Assembly: GCA_017407885.1 (NCBI GenBank)
Contig: JAFQVU010000120.1
Coordinates: 1-6,625 of the forward strand
Length of the DNA stretch: 6,625 nt
Direction of reading: 5' to 3'
Source of the DNA: Clostridia bacterium
Lineage (GTDB): Bacteria; Bacillota_A; Clostridia; Oscillospirales; CAG-272
Notes under the pieces: generated by a model
Database searches by the model: none
The model's input: the letters and a program-made list of their open reading frames with translations, nothing else
Told to the model about the DNA's origin: nothing
Shown: positions 1 through 5,098 of the stretch, one piece after another
Numbering within the stretch: the first letter of the stretch is position 1
How the letters are laid out: every line of letters starts with the position of its first letter
Translations under genes and position numbers: made by a program

Positions 1-4
1 GTAA

Positions 5-22
5 TTTACAACCTTTTACAAC
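5..22 (+). repeat. Short direct repeat TTTACAAC x2 in the galU leader
   Basis: TTTACAAC occurs at 5-12 and again at 15-22, ten bases apart (about one helical turn), and the second copy ends at the galU ribosome binding site. It could be half of a regulator site or plain chance. The window begins too close to the gene to show the galU promoter. Confidence 0.3.
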
Positions 23-34
23 GGAGGAAAATAA

Positions 35-907
35 ATGAAAAAAATCAAAAAAGCGGTGATTCCAGCGGCGGGACTCGGAACGCGTATGCTTCCCATATCA
101 AAGTCCGTGCCAAAGGAAATGCTTCCGATAGTTGACCGTCCTGCAATTTCGCTTCTTGTTGAAGAAGCAGCTGCCGCAGGTGCTGAGGATATTATCATAA
201 TAACCGGACGCGGCAAGGAATGTATCGAAAACTATTTTGACTTTAATATCGAATACGAAAAGAAGCTGACCGAATCGGGCAAGCTCGATCAGATCGAGGA
301 CATGCGCCGTATCTGCTCGCTTGCTAATGTTTATTTCCTGCGTCAGAAGGAGACCAAGGGACTTGGACATGCTGTGCTTACGGCAAAGAATTTCATCGGC
401 AACGAGCCGTTTTACATACTTTACGGTGATGATGTCATCATTTCCGAAACTCCCGTTTGCCAACAGCTCGCAGATGCCTATGAAAAATACGGTAAGCCTT
501 GCTGTGGCGTAAAGCCCGTGCCGTGGGAATCTCTTTACAAGTACTCGTCGCTCAAAGCGGACTCTAACGGTGACAACACCTACAATGTCACCGATATGAT
601 AGAAAAACCGAAGCCTGAAGAGGCGTTTTCAAACCTTTCTATTCTCGGACGAGTTCTGCTCACCCCCGAAATATTTGATATACTTGAGCAAACTCCCCCC
701 GGTGCCGGCGGTGAGATACAGCTGACCGATGCTATGCGAAAGCTTGCAATTAACGGCGGCATGACCGCAGTTGATTTTGAGGGCGAGCGCTTTGATCTCG
801 GTGCAAAGCTCGGATTCCTTATGGCGAATGTCAAGGAAGGAATCAAGCATCCTGAGGTCGGCGAGGACTTTAAGAAGTTCCTTGTTGATTTTGTTAAAAC
901 GATATAA
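35..907 (+). CDS. galU: UTP-glucose-1-phosphate uridylyltransferase (UDP-glucose pyrophosphorylase)
   Basis: Cytoplasmic enzyme that joins UTP and glucose-1-phosphate to give UDP-glucose and pyrophosphate, feeding cell-surface glycan, glycolipid and galactose metabolism. The 290 residues are the usual bacterial GalU length and form one nucleotidyltransferase (Rossmann-like) domain. Visible motifs are the nucleotide-binding loop AAGLGTRMLP (11-20), PKEMLPIVDRP (26-36), the uridine-contacting GLGHAV (109-114), the metal-site GDD (131-133), EKP (190-192) and GGEIQLTDA (225-233). Near the C-terminus RFDLGAKLGFL (252-262) matches the family YDxGxKLG block, with Ala where Asp or Asn is common. The ATG follows a strong GGAGG at 23-27 with 7 nt spacing. 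It is the first gene seen of a run with the dCMP deaminase (15 nt gap). A glucose-1-phosphate thymidylyltransferase is less likely because of the GalU-type PKEMLPIVD block and C-terminus. Confidence 0.93.
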   Translation: MKKIKKAVIPAAGLGTRMLPISKSVPKEMLPIVDRPAISLLVEEAAAAGAEDIIIITGRGKECIENYFDFNIEYEKKLTESGKLDQIEDMRRICSLANVYFLRQKETKGLGHAVLTAKNFIGNEPFYILYGDDVIISETPVCQQLADAYEKYGKPCCGVKPVPWESLYKYSSLKADSNGDNTYNVTDMIEKPKPEEAFSNLSILGRVLLTPEIFDILEQTPPGAGGEIQLTDAMRKLAINGGMTAVDFEGERFDLGAKLGFLMANVKEGIKHPEVGEDFKKFLVDFVKTI

Positions 908-922
908 TAAAGGAGAATTACT

Positions 923-1411
923 GTGGAGCGTGTTTCAAAGCATAACTACTACCTCGACATCGCGCAGACCGTGTCGGAGCGCAGTACCTGCCTTCGCAAG
1001 AAATACGGCGCGATCATAGTAAAAAACGATATTATCGTGTCAACCGGATATAACGGTGCTCCGCGAGGACGCAAAAACTGTACCGATCTCGGTATGTGTA
1101 TGCGCGACAAGCTAAATATTCCGCGCGGCGAGCGTTACGAAATGTGCCGCTCGGTGCATGCGGAAGCCAATGCAATAATCGCCGCATCGCGCGATCAGAT
1201 GCTCGGTGCGACGCTGTATATGGCGTGCGTTGACGGAAAGACCGGTGAGCTTGTGTGCGACACCTGCTCGTGCATGATGTGCAAGCGGCTTGTCATCAAT
1301 GCCGGAATTGAAAAGGTTATCATCCGTACCGGAAAAGAGGACTTCAAGATAGTCGATGTCAGCAGTTGGATCGAGGATGACGACAGCCTTTCCGGAAAGT
1401 TCGGATACTGA
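923..1411 (+). CDS. dCMP deaminase (ComEB-like cytidine/deoxycytidylate deaminase family)
   Basis: Zinc enzyme that deaminates dCMP to dUMP, the substrate of thymidylate synthase. The 162 residues match the ComEB/dCMP deaminase family. Residues 76-86 carry the HAE signature (zinc ligand H79 and proton-shuttling E81, in RSVHAEANAII). The second zinc motif is C117-M-M-C120, followed by KRLVINAGI. The usual Pro before the first Cys of this motif is Ser116 here, so it reads CSCMMC. Substrate-loop features TGYNGAPRG (41-49) and the Cys-rich segment C53, C59 and C75 before HAE are typical of dCMP deaminases rather than cytidine deaminases. The start is GTG, chosen because AAAGGAG (909-915) lies 7 nt upstream and the protein begins in the family way (MERVSKHNYYLDIA). 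The stop overlaps the start of rimI by 1 nt, so translation is probably coupled. The substrate is inferred from family, not shown. Confidence 0.9.
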   Translation: MERVSKHNYYLDIAQTVSERSTCLRKKYGAIIVKNDIIVSTGYNGAPRGRKNCTDLGMCMRDKLNIPRGERYEMCRSVHAEANAIIAASRDQMLGATLYMACVDGKTGELVCDTCSCMMCKRLVINAGIEKVIIRTGKEDFKIVDVSSWIEDDDSLSGKFGY

Positions 1412-1842
1412 TGCTATTGACTATTCGTGATGCGAAGCGCGAGGATATTCCCGCGCTTTGCGCACTTGAAAAAGAGTGCTTTTCGCTTCCGTGGAGTGAG
1501 GCTGGATTTGCAGAGTTTTTCGATAACGACTGCGCGCATGCCCTTGTTGCCGAAGCTGACGGAGAGATTTGCGGATATGTTGGGATGTATCTCATCCTCG
1601 GCGAGGGTGAGATAACCAACCTCGCCGTGTCAGGAAAGTACCGTCGATGCGGTGCGGCAACGGCACTGCTTGACCGCCTTTTCAATACGGAAGGACTTTG
1701 TCGCGTGCTTCTTGATGTCCGTGTATCGAACACGGCGGCGCGTGCACTTTATGAAAAATGCGGGTTCAAGGTGGATGGCATAAGGCGCGGATTTTATTCA
1801 AAACCGCGCGAGGATGCGCTTCTTATGAGCCGTGAAATTTAA
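1411..1842 (+). CDS. rimI: Ribosomal-protein-alanine N-acetyltransferase RimI (GNAT family)
   Basis: GNAT-fold acetyltransferase. RimI family members acetylate the N-terminal alanine of ribosomal protein bS18 using acetyl-CoA, and some act more widely. The 143 residues are normal length. Visible are the N-terminal IRDAKREDIPALCALEKECF, the conserved PW (27-28), strand-and-loop EITNLAVSGKYRRCGAA with the acetyl-CoA pyrophosphate loop R78-x-x-G81-x-A83, then LLDVRVSNTAARALYEKCGF (100-119) and the RimI-typical end IRRGFYSKPREDALLM (124-139). The family LEVRxSN block reads LDVRVSN, putting Asp102 where Glu is usual; this Glu has been proposed as catalytic base in enterobacterial RimI, so activity could be altered. 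The ATG lies in a TGATG overlap with the deaminase stop. It sits just before tsaD, a common rimI-tsaD neighbourhood, but tsaB is not the upstream gene here. Confidence 0.88.
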   Translation: MLLTIRDAKREDIPALCALEKECFSLPWSEAGFAEFFDNDCAHALVAEADGEICGYVGMYLILGEGEITNLAVSGKYRRCGAATALLDRLFNTEGLCRVLLDVRVSNTAARALYEKCGFKVDGIRRGFYSKPREDALLMSREI

Positions 1843-1872
1843 AGTCTGAAGAATAAATTTTTCTGACGGTCT

Positions 1873-1893
1873 TTTGTGACTCTGCTTCACAAA
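1873..1893. other. Hairpin in the rimI-tsaD gap
   Basis: TTTGTGA (1873-1879) and TCACAAA (1887-1893) form a perfect 7-bp inverted repeat around a 7-nt loop, 30 nt after the rimI stop. No T-tract follows on the + strand, so it is a poor fit for an intrinsic terminator. It may be an RNA-processing or attenuating stem, or a protein site; no function is claimed. Confidence 0.4.
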
Positions 1894-1905
1894 CTGCGTT
1901 CCAAT

Positions 1906-1920
1906 AAGGAGAATTAAGGA
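1906..1920 (+). promoter_or_regulatory. Displaced ribosome binding site of tsaD
   Basis: AAGGAG at 1906-1911 and a second AAGGA at 1916-1920 are the only Shine-Dalgarno-like sequences before tsaD, but they end 42 and 33 nt ahead of the ATG, too far for normal use. The intervening 1921-1941 is a perfect hairpin. If it folds, the AAGGA at 1916-1920 lies an effective 12 nt from the start codon. The leader resembles the dCMP deaminase leader (both contain GGAGAATTA), where the start follows at normal distance. Confidence 0.5.
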
Positions 1921-1941
1921 AGCTTTTGCTTTGCAAAAGCT
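1921..1941. repeat. Perfect 9-bp inverted repeat with TTT loop before tsaD
   Basis: AGCTTTTGC (1921-1929) and GCAAAAGCT (1933-1941) are exact reverse complements around TTT. The hairpin starts one base after AAGGA and ends 12 nt before the tsaD ATG. No T-tract follows, so it is not a typical intrinsic terminator. Possible readings are a translational control stem, a structural bridge between ribosome binding site and start, or a small inserted palindromic repeat. No second copy was seen in the window. Confidence 0.75.
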
Positions 1942-1953
1942 ACGGTTATAACA

Positions 1954-2961
1954 ATGCTTATACTTGCAATAGAAAGCTCATGCGATGAAACGTCAGTCGC
2001 TGTCTGCTTTTTTGACGGCGAGAGGCGCGAGATTCGCTCTAATATAATAGCATCGCAGATAGAAACGCACAAGCTGTACGGCGGTGTCGTGCCCGAAATC
2101 GCAAGCCGCGCGCACTGTGATGCAATTTCGGGCATCACATACGAGGCGCTTGATACCGCGGGCGTCACACTTGATGATATCGATGCAATCGCAGTCACGG
2201 CAAATCCGGGACTTATCGGAGCACTGCTTGTCGGCGTGAATTTCGCCAAGGCGCTTGCATTTGCCAATAATAAACCGCTTATTCCGGTGAACCATATCAG
2301 AGGGCACGTCGCGTCGAATTACTTTGTTCACGCGGACTTAAAGCCGCCGTTTTTAGCGCTTGTCGCATCCGGTGGGCATACCTCGCTTATAAAGGTCACG
2401 GGGTATACCGATTACAAAACAGTCGGACGTACACGTGACGATGCTATCGGCGAGGCGTTTGACAAGGTCGGTCGTGTGATGGGACTGCCGTATCCAGGCG
2501 GTGCTGAGATGGACAGGCTTGCCTCGATCGGCGACTGCAGGGCGGTGAAGTTTCCGTCAGCGGCGGTCGTTGGCGATAACCTCGATTTTTCATTTAGCGG
2601 ACTTAAAACGGCGGTTATCAACCACCTGCACAATTTAGAACAAAAGGGCGAGGCGTACAGCCGTGAGGACATTGCCGCATCGTTTACGGGGGCGGTTACC
2701 GCTTCTGTTGTAAAGAAGCTTCAGATGGCGTGCGAGGCGACGGGACTTTCCGATATCGTGCTTGCAGGCGGTGTCGCGGCGAACTCGCATCTGCGAGGTG
2801 CGCTCGAGGATTTCTGCAAGAAGCAGGGATTCAAGCTCTATCTTCCGCCGCGTTCGCTGTGCGGTGATAATGCCGCGATGATTGCGGCGCAGGGGTACTA
2901 CGAATACCTTGACGGCGTGCGTGCCGATACATCACTTAACGCGAAGGCAACCGGAAAATAA
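1954..2961 (+). CDS. tsaD: tRNA N6-adenosine threonylcarbamoyltransferase TsaD
   Basis: Transfers the threonylcarbamoyl group from threonylcarbamoyl-AMP to A37 of ANN-decoding tRNAs, working with TsaB and TsaE in bacteria; cytoplasmic and usually essential. The 335 residues are full length, with the ASKHA fold of the Kae1/TsaD family. Visible are the N-terminal MLILAIESSCDETS, GGVVPEIASRAH (43-54), the metal ligands H114 and H118 in NHIRGH, the phosphate loop ASGGHT (138-143), DAIGEAFDKVGR (163-174), LPYPGG (178-183), FSFSGLKTA (212-220), AGGVAANSHLR (271-281) and metal ligand D305 in GDNAAMIA. The ATG is chosen because homologs begin with this same IESSCDET stretch and an in-frame TAA lies at 1915-1917 with no normal start codon between. 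There is no Shine-Dalgarno sequence close to this start (see the displaced site upstream). tsaB and tsaE are not adjacent. Confidence 0.96.
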   Translation: MLILAIESSCDETSVAVCFFDGERREIRSNIIASQIETHKLYGGVVPEIASRAHCDAISGITYEALDTAGVTLDDIDAIAVTANPGLIGALLVGVNFAKALAFANNKPLIPVNHIRGHVASNYFVHADLKPPFLALVASGGHTSLIKVTGYTDYKTVGRTRDDAIGEAFDKVGRVMGLPYPGGAEMDRLASIGDCRAVKFPSAAVVGDNLDFSFSGLKTAVINHLHNLEQKGEAYSREDIAASFTGAVTASVVKKLQMACEATGLSDIVLAGGVAANSHLRGALEDFCKKQGFKLYLPPRSLCGDNAAMIAAQGYYEYLDGVRADTSLNAKATGK

Positions 2962-2962
2962 T

Positions 2963-2971
2963 TGTGGAAAA
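2963..2971 (-). promoter_or_regulatory. DnaA-box-like site 1 (TTTTCCACA on - strand)
   Basis: Reads TGTGGAAAA on the + strand, one mismatch from the reverse complement of TTATCCACA, and forms the left arm of the palindrome at 2962-2991. Confidence 0.5.
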
Positions 2972-2981
2972 CCTCGCGAAG

Positions 2982-2990
2982 TTTTCCACA
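2982..2990 (+). promoter_or_regulatory. DnaA-box-like site 2 (TTTTCCACA)
   Basis: The only copy in + orientation. It is shared between two inverted repeats, with site 1 on its left (8-nt spacer between the 11-bp arms) and site 3 on its right (3-nt spacer between the 10-bp arms). Confidence 0.5.
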
Positions 2991-2993
2991 AAA

Positions 2994-3002
2994 TGTGGAA
3001 AA
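2994..3002 (-). promoter_or_regulatory. DnaA-box-like site 3 (TTTTCCACA on - strand)
   Basis: Part of TGTGGAAAAC at 2994-3003, convergent with site 2; the centres are 12 bp apart. Confidence 0.5.
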
Positions 3003-3090
3003 CCATGAGGAAAACGCACGCTCTGTGCCGTAAAAACGGCAGATTTCGCCGAAAATCGATAAATACTGCTGTGAAATCATAACAGTTGCC

Positions 3091-3099
3091 TGTGGAAAA
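3091..3099 (-). promoter_or_regulatory. DnaA-box-like site 4 (TTTTCCACA on - strand)
   Basis: Fourth exact copy of TGTGGAAAAC (3091-3100), standing alone about 90 bp downstream of the first three and just before the AT-rich part of the gap. Confidence 0.5.
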
Positions 3100-3127
3100 C
3101 CAAGGGACATCCCCAACAAAAAACAAG

Positions 3128-3158
3128 TTGATAATGTGTAAAAACACTTAATCATAAA
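3128..3158 (+). promoter_or_regulatory. Weak candidate promoter for icd
   Basis: TTGATA (3128-3133) resembles a sigma-A -35 box and CATAAA (3153-3158) is a poor -10 with 19-bp spacing. The better -10 word TATAAT at 3163-3168 has no -35 partner at 16-18 bp and would start transcription inside the ribosome binding site, so it is not preferred. The DnaA-box-like site at 3135-3143 lies inside the spacer, which would let a bound protein block the promoter. The call is speculative. Confidence 0.25.
3135..3143 (-). promoter_or_regulatory. DnaA-box-like site 5 (TTTTACACA on - strand)
   Basis: TGTGTAAAA on the + strand fits TTWTNCACA in reverse complement and follows GTTGATAA. GTGT and ACAC (3136-3147) also flank an AAAA core as a small inverted repeat. 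Confidence 0.4.
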
Positions 3159-3185
3159 AATCTATAATAAACGGAGACAAAGAAA

Positions 3186-4358
3186 ATGAGCAATTACGAA
3201 GCAAACATCAAAGCAGCGCTTGAAAAATTCGAGGGCGTTCTGCGTTCTCAGCTTGAGCGCGTTGAAAAGATAAACGCGGCAAAAGATTTCGTTGACTACG
3301 AAACTCTGCCCGTACTTACCATCGGTATCTGCGGCGGTGACGGTATCGGTCCGATCATCACCAAGGCGGCACAGGACGTGCTTGAATTCCTTCTCGATGA
3401 CGAGGTTAAAGCAGGTAAGGTAATATTCAAGGTAATCGACGGACTCACAATTGAAAACCGCGCGGCTTGCGGCAAGGCTATTCCCGATGACGTCATGGAA
3501 GAGCTCTACAAGTGCGACGTTATCTTAAAAGGTCCGACAACGACTCCCCGTGCAGGCGATCCCTGGCCGAATATCGAGTCTGCGAATGTCGCTATGCGTA
3601 AGAATCTTGACCTCTTTGCAAATGTACGCCCCGTTAAGGTTCCCGATAAGGGCATCGACTGGACCTTCTTCCGTGAGAATACCGAGGGAAGCTATGCTGT
3701 CGGCTCGCAGGGCGTTAACGTAACAGACGATCTCGCAGTTGACTTCTGCGTTACCACCACAGAGGGTACTAACAGAATCGCACGTCTTGCATTCGAGTAT
3801 GCGCGCAAGAATAAGAAAGATCGCGTTTCTATCGTTACAAAGGCGAATATCATAAAGACCACAGACGGTAAGTTCCTTCGTATCTGCGAGGAGCTTGCAA
3901 AGGAATATCCTGAAATTCAGACTGATGAATGGTTTATCGATATCATGACCGCGAAGCTCGTTGACGAGAAGCGCCGTACCGATTTCAAGGTGTTCGTTCT
4001 TCCGAACCTTTACGGCGATATCATCACCGACGAGGCGGCAGAATTCCAGGGTGGCGTTGGCACTGCCGGTTCTGCGAATATTGGTAAGAAGTACGCAATG
4101 TTCGAAGCTATTCACGGCTCCGCACCGCGTATGATAAAGGAAGGACGCGGCAAGTACGCAGATCCTTGCTCGATGCTTCGTGCGGCTGTTCTCCTGCTCT
4201 CTCACATAGGCAGACAGACCGAGGCGGACAAGCTTGAGCGTGCGCTTGATTACTGTATGTTTGAGAATAAGAAGTACGTTATCACAGGACGCGATACCGG
4301 AGCTACCTGCGACGAGTTTGCGGCTTATGTAATGGACACTGTAAAGACTCTTAAATAA
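3186..4358 (+). CDS. icd: Isocitrate dehydrogenase-type NAD(P)-dependent dehydrogenase (isocitrate/isopropylmalate family)
   Basis: Probably decarboxylates isocitrate to 2-oxoglutarate with reduction of NAD(P)+, supplying glutamate carbon. The 390 residues contain the beta-decarboxylating dehydrogenase fold: GGDGIGP (50-56), KGPTTTP (115-121), the substrate segment S132-x-N134-x3-R138 then R148, R163 in FRENTEGSYAVG, Y170, K219 in VTKANIIKTTDG, metal ligands D278 and D282 in NLYGDIITD, and HGSAP (310-314). The S-x-N-x3-R pattern matches isocitrate dehydrogenase and not LeuB. Cofactor choice is unclear: Arg315 and Met316 fall where NADP enzymes have Lys-Tyr and NAD enzymes have Asp-Ile. About 43 mostly helical residues precede the fold, somewhat long for the family. 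The ATG follows GGAG (3173-3176) by 9 nt. Codon choice (many AAG Lys and CGT Arg) looks like that of a well-expressed gene. It is followed by rex 44 nt on; no citrate synthase or aconitase is in view. Confidence 0.82.
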   Translation: MSNYEANIKAALEKFEGVLRSQLERVEKINAAKDFVDYETLPVLTIGICGGDGIGPIITKAAQDVLEFLLDDEVKAGKVIFKVIDGLTIENRAACGKAIPDDVMEELYKCDVILKGPTTTPRAGDPWPNIESANVAMRKNLDLFANVRPVKVPDKGIDWTFFRENTEGSYAVGSQGVNVTDDLAVDFCVTTTEGTNRIARLAFEYARKNKKDRVSIVTKANIIKTTDGKFLRICEELAKEYPEIQTDEWFIDIMTAKLVDEKRRTDFKVFVLPNLYGDIITDEAAEFQGGVGTAGSANIGKKYAMFEAIHGSAPRMIKEGRGKYADPCSMLRAAVLLLSHIGRQTEADKLERALDYCMFENKKYVITGRDTGATCDEFAAYVMDTVKTLK

Positions 4359-4402
4359 AATAGCACAGATATTTGCAAAATCACATGAAAGGAGCGGATG
4401 AC

Positions 4403-5074
4403 ATGGCAATTAAGAAAAATGCAGTATCAGTAAATGACGAAGATATTTCAGCAAGAAGCCGTGTTTCACCTGCGGTCATAAAGCGGCTTCCGCGCTATTA
4501 CCGCTATCTGCGCGAGCTTTTGCAAAACGATATACTTCGTATTTCATCGGGTGAGCTGTCAAAGCTCATGCATGTGACCGCCTCGCAGATCCGGCAGGAT
4601 CTCAACTGCTTTGGCGGCTTCGGTCAGCAGGGATACGGCTACAATGTAAAGTATCTCTACGGCAAGATTGGTGAAATACTCGGCGTTACACAGCATTACA
4701 AGGCTATTATCATCGGCGCGGGTAATCTCGGGAGCGCTCTTGCGGCAAGTCCGATATTTGAGCGCCGCGGAGTCAAGCTGACTGCGCTCTTTGATAGCAG
4801 TCCTGCAGTCGTGGGGCGCACGATCTCAGGTTATACAGTCAGAGCAATAGACGAGCTTGAAGCTTATATCCGTGAGAACAAGGTCGATATCGCGGTGCTT
4901 ACGCTGACTAAAGATGCGGTACGCGATATGGCTGAGCATCTTGCTGGTCTTGGAGTAAAGGGTCTCTGGAACTTTGCGAGCACGGAGCTTAATCTTTCAA
5001 ACAAGGATGTCGTTGTCCAGAATGTTCACATGGGCGACTCGCTGATGCGCCTTTGCTATCAGCTGACAAAATAA
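4403..5074 (+). CDS. rex: Redox-sensing transcriptional repressor Rex
   Basis: Homodimeric repressor that senses the NADH/NAD+ ratio: NADH binding releases it from operators of fermentation and respiration genes. The N-terminal winged helix contains the hallmark VIKRLPRYYRYL (25-36), the recognition helix ASQIRQDL (60-67) and GGFGQQGYGYNV (71-82). The C-terminal Rossmann domain starts with IIIGAGNLG (102-110) and ends with VQNVHMGDSLMRLCYQL. The start at 4403 gives 223 residues and is chosen because AAAGGAG (4388-4394) lies 8 nt ahead; the in-frame ATGs at 4373 and 4385 fall before that site. About 18 polar residues precede the conserved core, slightly longer than usual. It lies 44 nt after icd with no terminator and 24 nt before the DnaD-domain gene, so shared transcription is likely. 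No convincing Rex operator (TTGTTAA-N4-TTAACAA type) was seen in the window, so autoregulation is not shown. Confidence 0.95.
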   Translation: MAIKKNAVSVNDEDISARSRVSPAVIKRLPRYYRYLRELLQNDILRISSGELSKLMHVTASQIRQDLNCFGGFGQQGYGYNVKYLYGKIGEILGVTQHYKAIIIGAGNLGSALAASPIFERRGVKLTALFDSSPAVVGRTISGYTVRAIDELEAYIRENKVDIAVLTLTKDAVRDMAEHLAGLGVKGLWNFASTELNLSNKDVVVQNVHMGDSLMRLCYQLTK

Positions 5075-5098
5075 CTTCGAAAAAGAGGATAAAAGAGC

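Larger units (their letters stand above)
2962..2991. repeat. Near-perfect 30-bp palindrome just after the tsaD stop
   Basis: TTGTGGAAAAC (2962-2972) is the exact reverse complement of GTTTTCCACAA (2981-2991), and the centre holds the 6-bp palindrome TCGCGA (2974-2979); only the pair 2973/2980 breaks the symmetry. The right arm forms a second perfect 10-bp inverted repeat with 2994-3003 across AAA. In RNA it would give a strong stem, but no T-tract follows on the + strand, so a role as tsaD terminator is doubtful. The arms contain the DnaA-box-like words. Confidence 0.85.
2962..3150. promoter_or_regulatory. Putative DnaA-box cluster in the tsaD-icd intergenic region
   Basis: The 224-bp gap 2962-3185 is the only long non-coding stretch. 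It carries TGTGGAAAAC four times: at 2963-2972, 2994-3003 and 3091-3100 directly, and at 2981-2990 inverted. TGTGTAAAA follows at 3135-3143. On the opposite strand these read TTTTCCACA (x4) and TTTTACACA (x1), all fitting the relaxed DnaA-box consensus TTWTNCACA. None is the perfect TTATCCACA. The first three copies alternate in orientation and start one base after the tsaD stop. The region downstream of 3113 is AT-rich. Binding by DnaA is inferred from consensus only. No dnaA, dnaN or rpmH is in the window and no clear DnaA-trio repeat is seen, so an origin is not demonstrated. Another regulator with a palindromic site is possible. Confidence 0.55.

Noticed and set aside
890..897. TTGTTAA half of a Rex-type site at the end of galU
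   Set aside because: It lies in coding sequence and the inverted partner half is missing.
3027..3040. GCCGT-AAAA-ACGGC hairpin as a terminator after tsaD
   Set aside because: The stem is only 5 bp and no T-tract follows, so it is not a credible intrinsic terminator.
2962..3100. Repeated 10-mers read as a CRISPR array or iteron set
   Set aside because: The units are only 10 bp, irregularly spaced and mixed in orientation, with no equal-length spacers and no cas or rep genes.
3129..3146. Possible Rex operator upstream of icd (TTG-ATAA followed by TAAAAAC)
   Set aside because: The second half matches TTAACAA poorly and the first half has a mismatch.
2898..3155. Open frames of 71 and 85 codons on the - strand across the tsaD-icd gap
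   Set aside because: They read through the tsaD 3' end and the repeated boxes, the longer one has no Shine-Dalgarno sequence before its ATG, and the products look like no protein I know.
3163..3168. TATAAT as the icd -10 box
   Set aside because: No -35 partner is found at 16-18 bp and transcription would start inside the ribosome binding site, removing it.
3186..4358. 3-isopropylmalate dehydrogenase (LeuB)
   Set aside because: The substrate segment has the S-x-N-x3-R pattern of isocitrate dehydrogenases, and no leucine genes are nearby.
4373..4402. Upstream in-frame ATGs as the rex start
   Set aside because: They lie before the AAAGGAG at 4388-4394, which is correctly placed for the ATG at 4403, and add residues outside the conserved protein.
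3525..4409. A 294-codon open frame on the - strand opposite icd and the rex start
   Set aside because: It is fully antisense to a strongly conserved dehydrogenase, its product resembles no known family, and GC-biased codons commonly leave the antisense frame open.
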